From: Moraxellaceae bacterium
GTDB lineage: Bacteria > Pseudomonadota > Gammaproteobacteria > Pseudomonadales > Moraxellaceae
Assembly (NCBI GenBank): GCA_024234595.1
Contig: JACKNZ010000017.1
Coordinates: forward strand, 35,982-99,981
Reading direction: 5' to 3'
Length of the DNA: 64,000 nt
Shown: positions 62,717 through 64,000 of the stretch, piece by piece
Layout of the letters: the number at the start of each line of letters is the position of its first letter
How positions within the stretch are numbered: the stretch's first letter is position 1
Program-made: the position numbers and the translations under genes
The notes under the pieces: generated by a model
What the model was told of the DNA's origin: nothing
Databases searched by the model: none
Seen by the model: the letters and a program-made list of their open reading frames with translations, nothing else

Positions 62717-63364
62717 ATGGATAGTACGTTATTGCCCACTGTTAATCAGACACAAATTCTGTTGATAGACTTGGAGAATTGTCCTAGTCAATTAAGTGTA
62801 CTACTTAAAGATTTAGAACAATATCAGCAAGTCATTATTTGTTATGCCCAAACTGGTGCAAAAATTCCCTTAGATTGGTTAATGCCACTCAACGAAATGA
62901 TTAATCAACACCGATTAAAAATTATCAAAATGCCCAATACAGGTAAAAACGCCGCTGATTTTGGTATTTGTTTTTTGGCAGGTATGCTAATGGCTGAGCA
63001 GCCACAAAATACTCATTTTGTGATTATGTCAAATGATAGTGATTTAGACCATACCATCAAATTACTCAAAAGTTATGGTCGAACAGCAGAACGTATTAGT
63101 TTAAAAAAAGAAGAAGTGACGACAACGATTGTAAACATTAAAGAAACAACCTTAAAAGGTTATTGTCAAAAATTAATCATACAGCAAAAAAATCGTCCAA
63201 GTAGCCAAACGAGCTTATTAAATAGTTTACGCTCATATTATGGTCAAGACTTGAATACTGCCGAAAGTTCATTTAATCAGTTGCTAGAGCTTGGCTTAAT
63301 CACGCTAACTGCAAATAATAAAGTGACTTATCACGATAACAAAATTAGCCAATACGCAGCCTAA
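62717..63364 (+). CDS. NYN/PIN-like nuclease with C-terminal winged-helix-like domain
   Basis: A 215-residue protein. Acidic motifs of the NYN/PIN fold occur in order: ILLIDLENC (about 15), KNAADFGICFLAG (about 76) and VIMSNDSDLDHTIKLL (about 100). These would bind metal and cut RNA or DNA. Residues 145-215 (SLLNSLRSYYGQDLNTAESS and after) look like a small winged-helix domain. AAAGGAAAG precedes ATG 62717. It lies directly behind the Mrr-like gene in the same inserted segment, so the two probably act together. Confidence 0.7.
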   Translation: MDSTLLPTVNQTQILLIDLENCPSQLSVLLKDLEQYQQVIICYAQTGAKIPLDWLMPLNEMINQHRLKIIKMPNTGKNAADFGICFLAGMLMAEQPQNTHFVIMSNDSDLDHTIKLLKSYGRTAERISLKKEEVTTTIVNIKETTLKGYCQKLIIQQKNRPSSQTSLLNSLRSYYGQDLNTAESSFNQLLELGLITLTANNKVTYHDNKISQYAA

Positions 63365-63387
63365 CAATATCTAGCGACTTTTAATGT

Positions 63388-64000
63388 ATGACCAAACTTA
63401 TTAAACAACGTCCCATTCCACCTATCTCCGATAGTCTTCAACATTTGCATCCTGTTTTAGCGCGAGTTTATGCCGCACGTGGAATACAACATCCACAGCA
63501 AGTACAACATCAGCTAAAAACCTTAGCCCGACCCGAACAATTATTAGGAATGCCTCAAGCATTAGCTTTACTTACTCAGGCTTTACAACAGCAACAACGC
63601 ATTTTAATTGTCGGTGATTTTGATGCCGATGGCGCAACCAGTACCAGTTTGGTGGTGTTAGCCTTGCGTGCGATGGGGGCAAACTCTGTTGATTATTTAG
63701 TGCCGAATCGTTTTAAGTTTGGTTATGGCTTAACGCCCGAAATTGTTGAAGTTGCTTTGAAAGAAAAAAATCCGCAACTGATTATTACCGTGGATAATGG
63801 GATTTCTAGCCGTGAAGGCGTAGAGCGTGCCAAACAAGCAGGCGTAAAAGTATTAATTACCGACCATCATTTAACAGGTAAACAACTGCCTAATGCCGAT
63901 GCGATTATCAATCCAAATCAAGCCAATTGTCCTTTTCCGAGTAAAAGCATTGCAGGGGTGGGCGTCGCTTTTTATGTCATGGCGGCCTTGTGTACCCATC
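63388..64000 (+). CDS. recJ: single-stranded-DNA-specific exonuclease RecJ, 5' part (partial)
   Basis: The frame opens at ATG 63388 and runs off the right edge, 204 codons visible. It has the DHH-family motifs LIVGDFDADGATSTSLVVLA, PNRFKFGYGL, IITVDNGISS and TDHHL, all with the metal-binding residues. RecJ degrades 5'-ended single strands in recombination and repair. It follows thrC in related genomes; here a toxin-antitoxin module and a nuclease cassette intervene. The first 50 bases are duplicated at 61407. Confidence 0.95.
   Translation, partial: MTKLIKQRPIPPISDSLQHLHPVLARVYAARGIQHPQQVQHQLKTLARPEQLLGMPQALALLTQALQQQQRILIVGDFDADGATSTSLVVLALRAMGANSVDYLVPNRFKFGYGLTPEIVEVALKEKNPQLIITVDNGISSREGVERAKQAGVKVLITDHHLTGKQLPNADAIINPNQANCPFPSKSIAGVGVAFYVMAALCTH

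Overview
The window is about 64 kb of chromosome from a gammaproteobacterium of moderately low GC content. It most resembles the Moraxellaceae (Acinetobacter, Alkanindiges, Agitococcus and relatives). The evidence is gene order and gene content: ispB / rplU-rpmA-obgE-proB, rpsP-rimM-trmD-rplS, xerD-dsbC-hom-thrC-recJ, valS-(AsmA-like)-holC-pepA facing lptF-lptG, paired ~600-residue acyl-CoA dehydrogenases, and a MaeB malic enzyme. No ribosomal RNA is present, so the genus is not fixed.

Layout. 1-2 kb: end of an NfeD gene, then SRPBCC protein, alpha/beta hydrolase and TrxC in an overlapping operon. 2-5.6 kb: a type I secretion ATPase with a degenerate C39 domain and its HlyD-type adaptor. 6.6-10.4 kb: two paralogous acyl-CoA dehydrogenases. 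10.5-13 kb: a RelBE-type toxin-antitoxin pair running into two unrecognised genes (one probably an outer-membrane protein). 13-17.7 kb: a hybrid histidine kinase diverging from a CHASE2 adenylate/guanylate cyclase. 17.8-20.5 kb: SDR oxidoreductase diverging from a TetR regulator across two matched palindromes, then an EamA exporter. 20.7-22.9 kb: maeB. 23.3-28 kb: unknown genes and a tight operon of P-loop GTPase, C-terminally anchored membrane protein and MscS channel. 28-37 kb: valS, AsmA-like, small protein, holC, pepA, lptF, lptG. 37.5-39.8 kb: PP2C phosphatase with a small anchored protein, and a serine-hydrolase-like protein. 39.9-44.5 kb: ispB, rplU, rpmA, obgE, proB, tRNA-Arg and tRNA-Ser. 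44.9-48.8 kb: a three-gene polysaccharide export set (outer-membrane barrel, Wza-like, Wzc-like). 49.6-53.2 kb: a TRAP transporter operon (TatT, DctP, DctQ, DctM). 54-61 kb: rpsP-rimM-trmD-rplS, xerD, dsbC, hom, thrC. 60.8-63.4 kb: a second RelBE-type pair and a two-gene nuclease cassette (Mrr-like restriction enzyme plus NYN/PIN-like nuclease), then the start of recJ.

Three signals stand out. First, the Mrr/NYN cassette lies between two copies of the first 50 bases of recJ (45 of 50 identical). The upstream copy is a dead stub whose ATG overlaps the toxin stop codon, which marks the cassette as an insertion at the recJ start. Second, a family of palindromic elements with AGGACTTACGC / GCGTAAGTCCT ends occurs as four copies of exactly 99 bp and two of exactly 127 bp. 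The central hairpin shows a compensatory base-pair change, and the 127-bp class carries a second repeat family in its core. Third, the GTPase / anchored protein / MscS operon is a compact arrangement I do not recognise.

Most of the window is housekeeping. Accessory character is concentrated in the two toxin-antitoxin modules, the recJ-linked cassette and the dispersed repeats. Several long open frames begin inside repeats and would mislead automated start calling; I moved those starts and say so in each entry.
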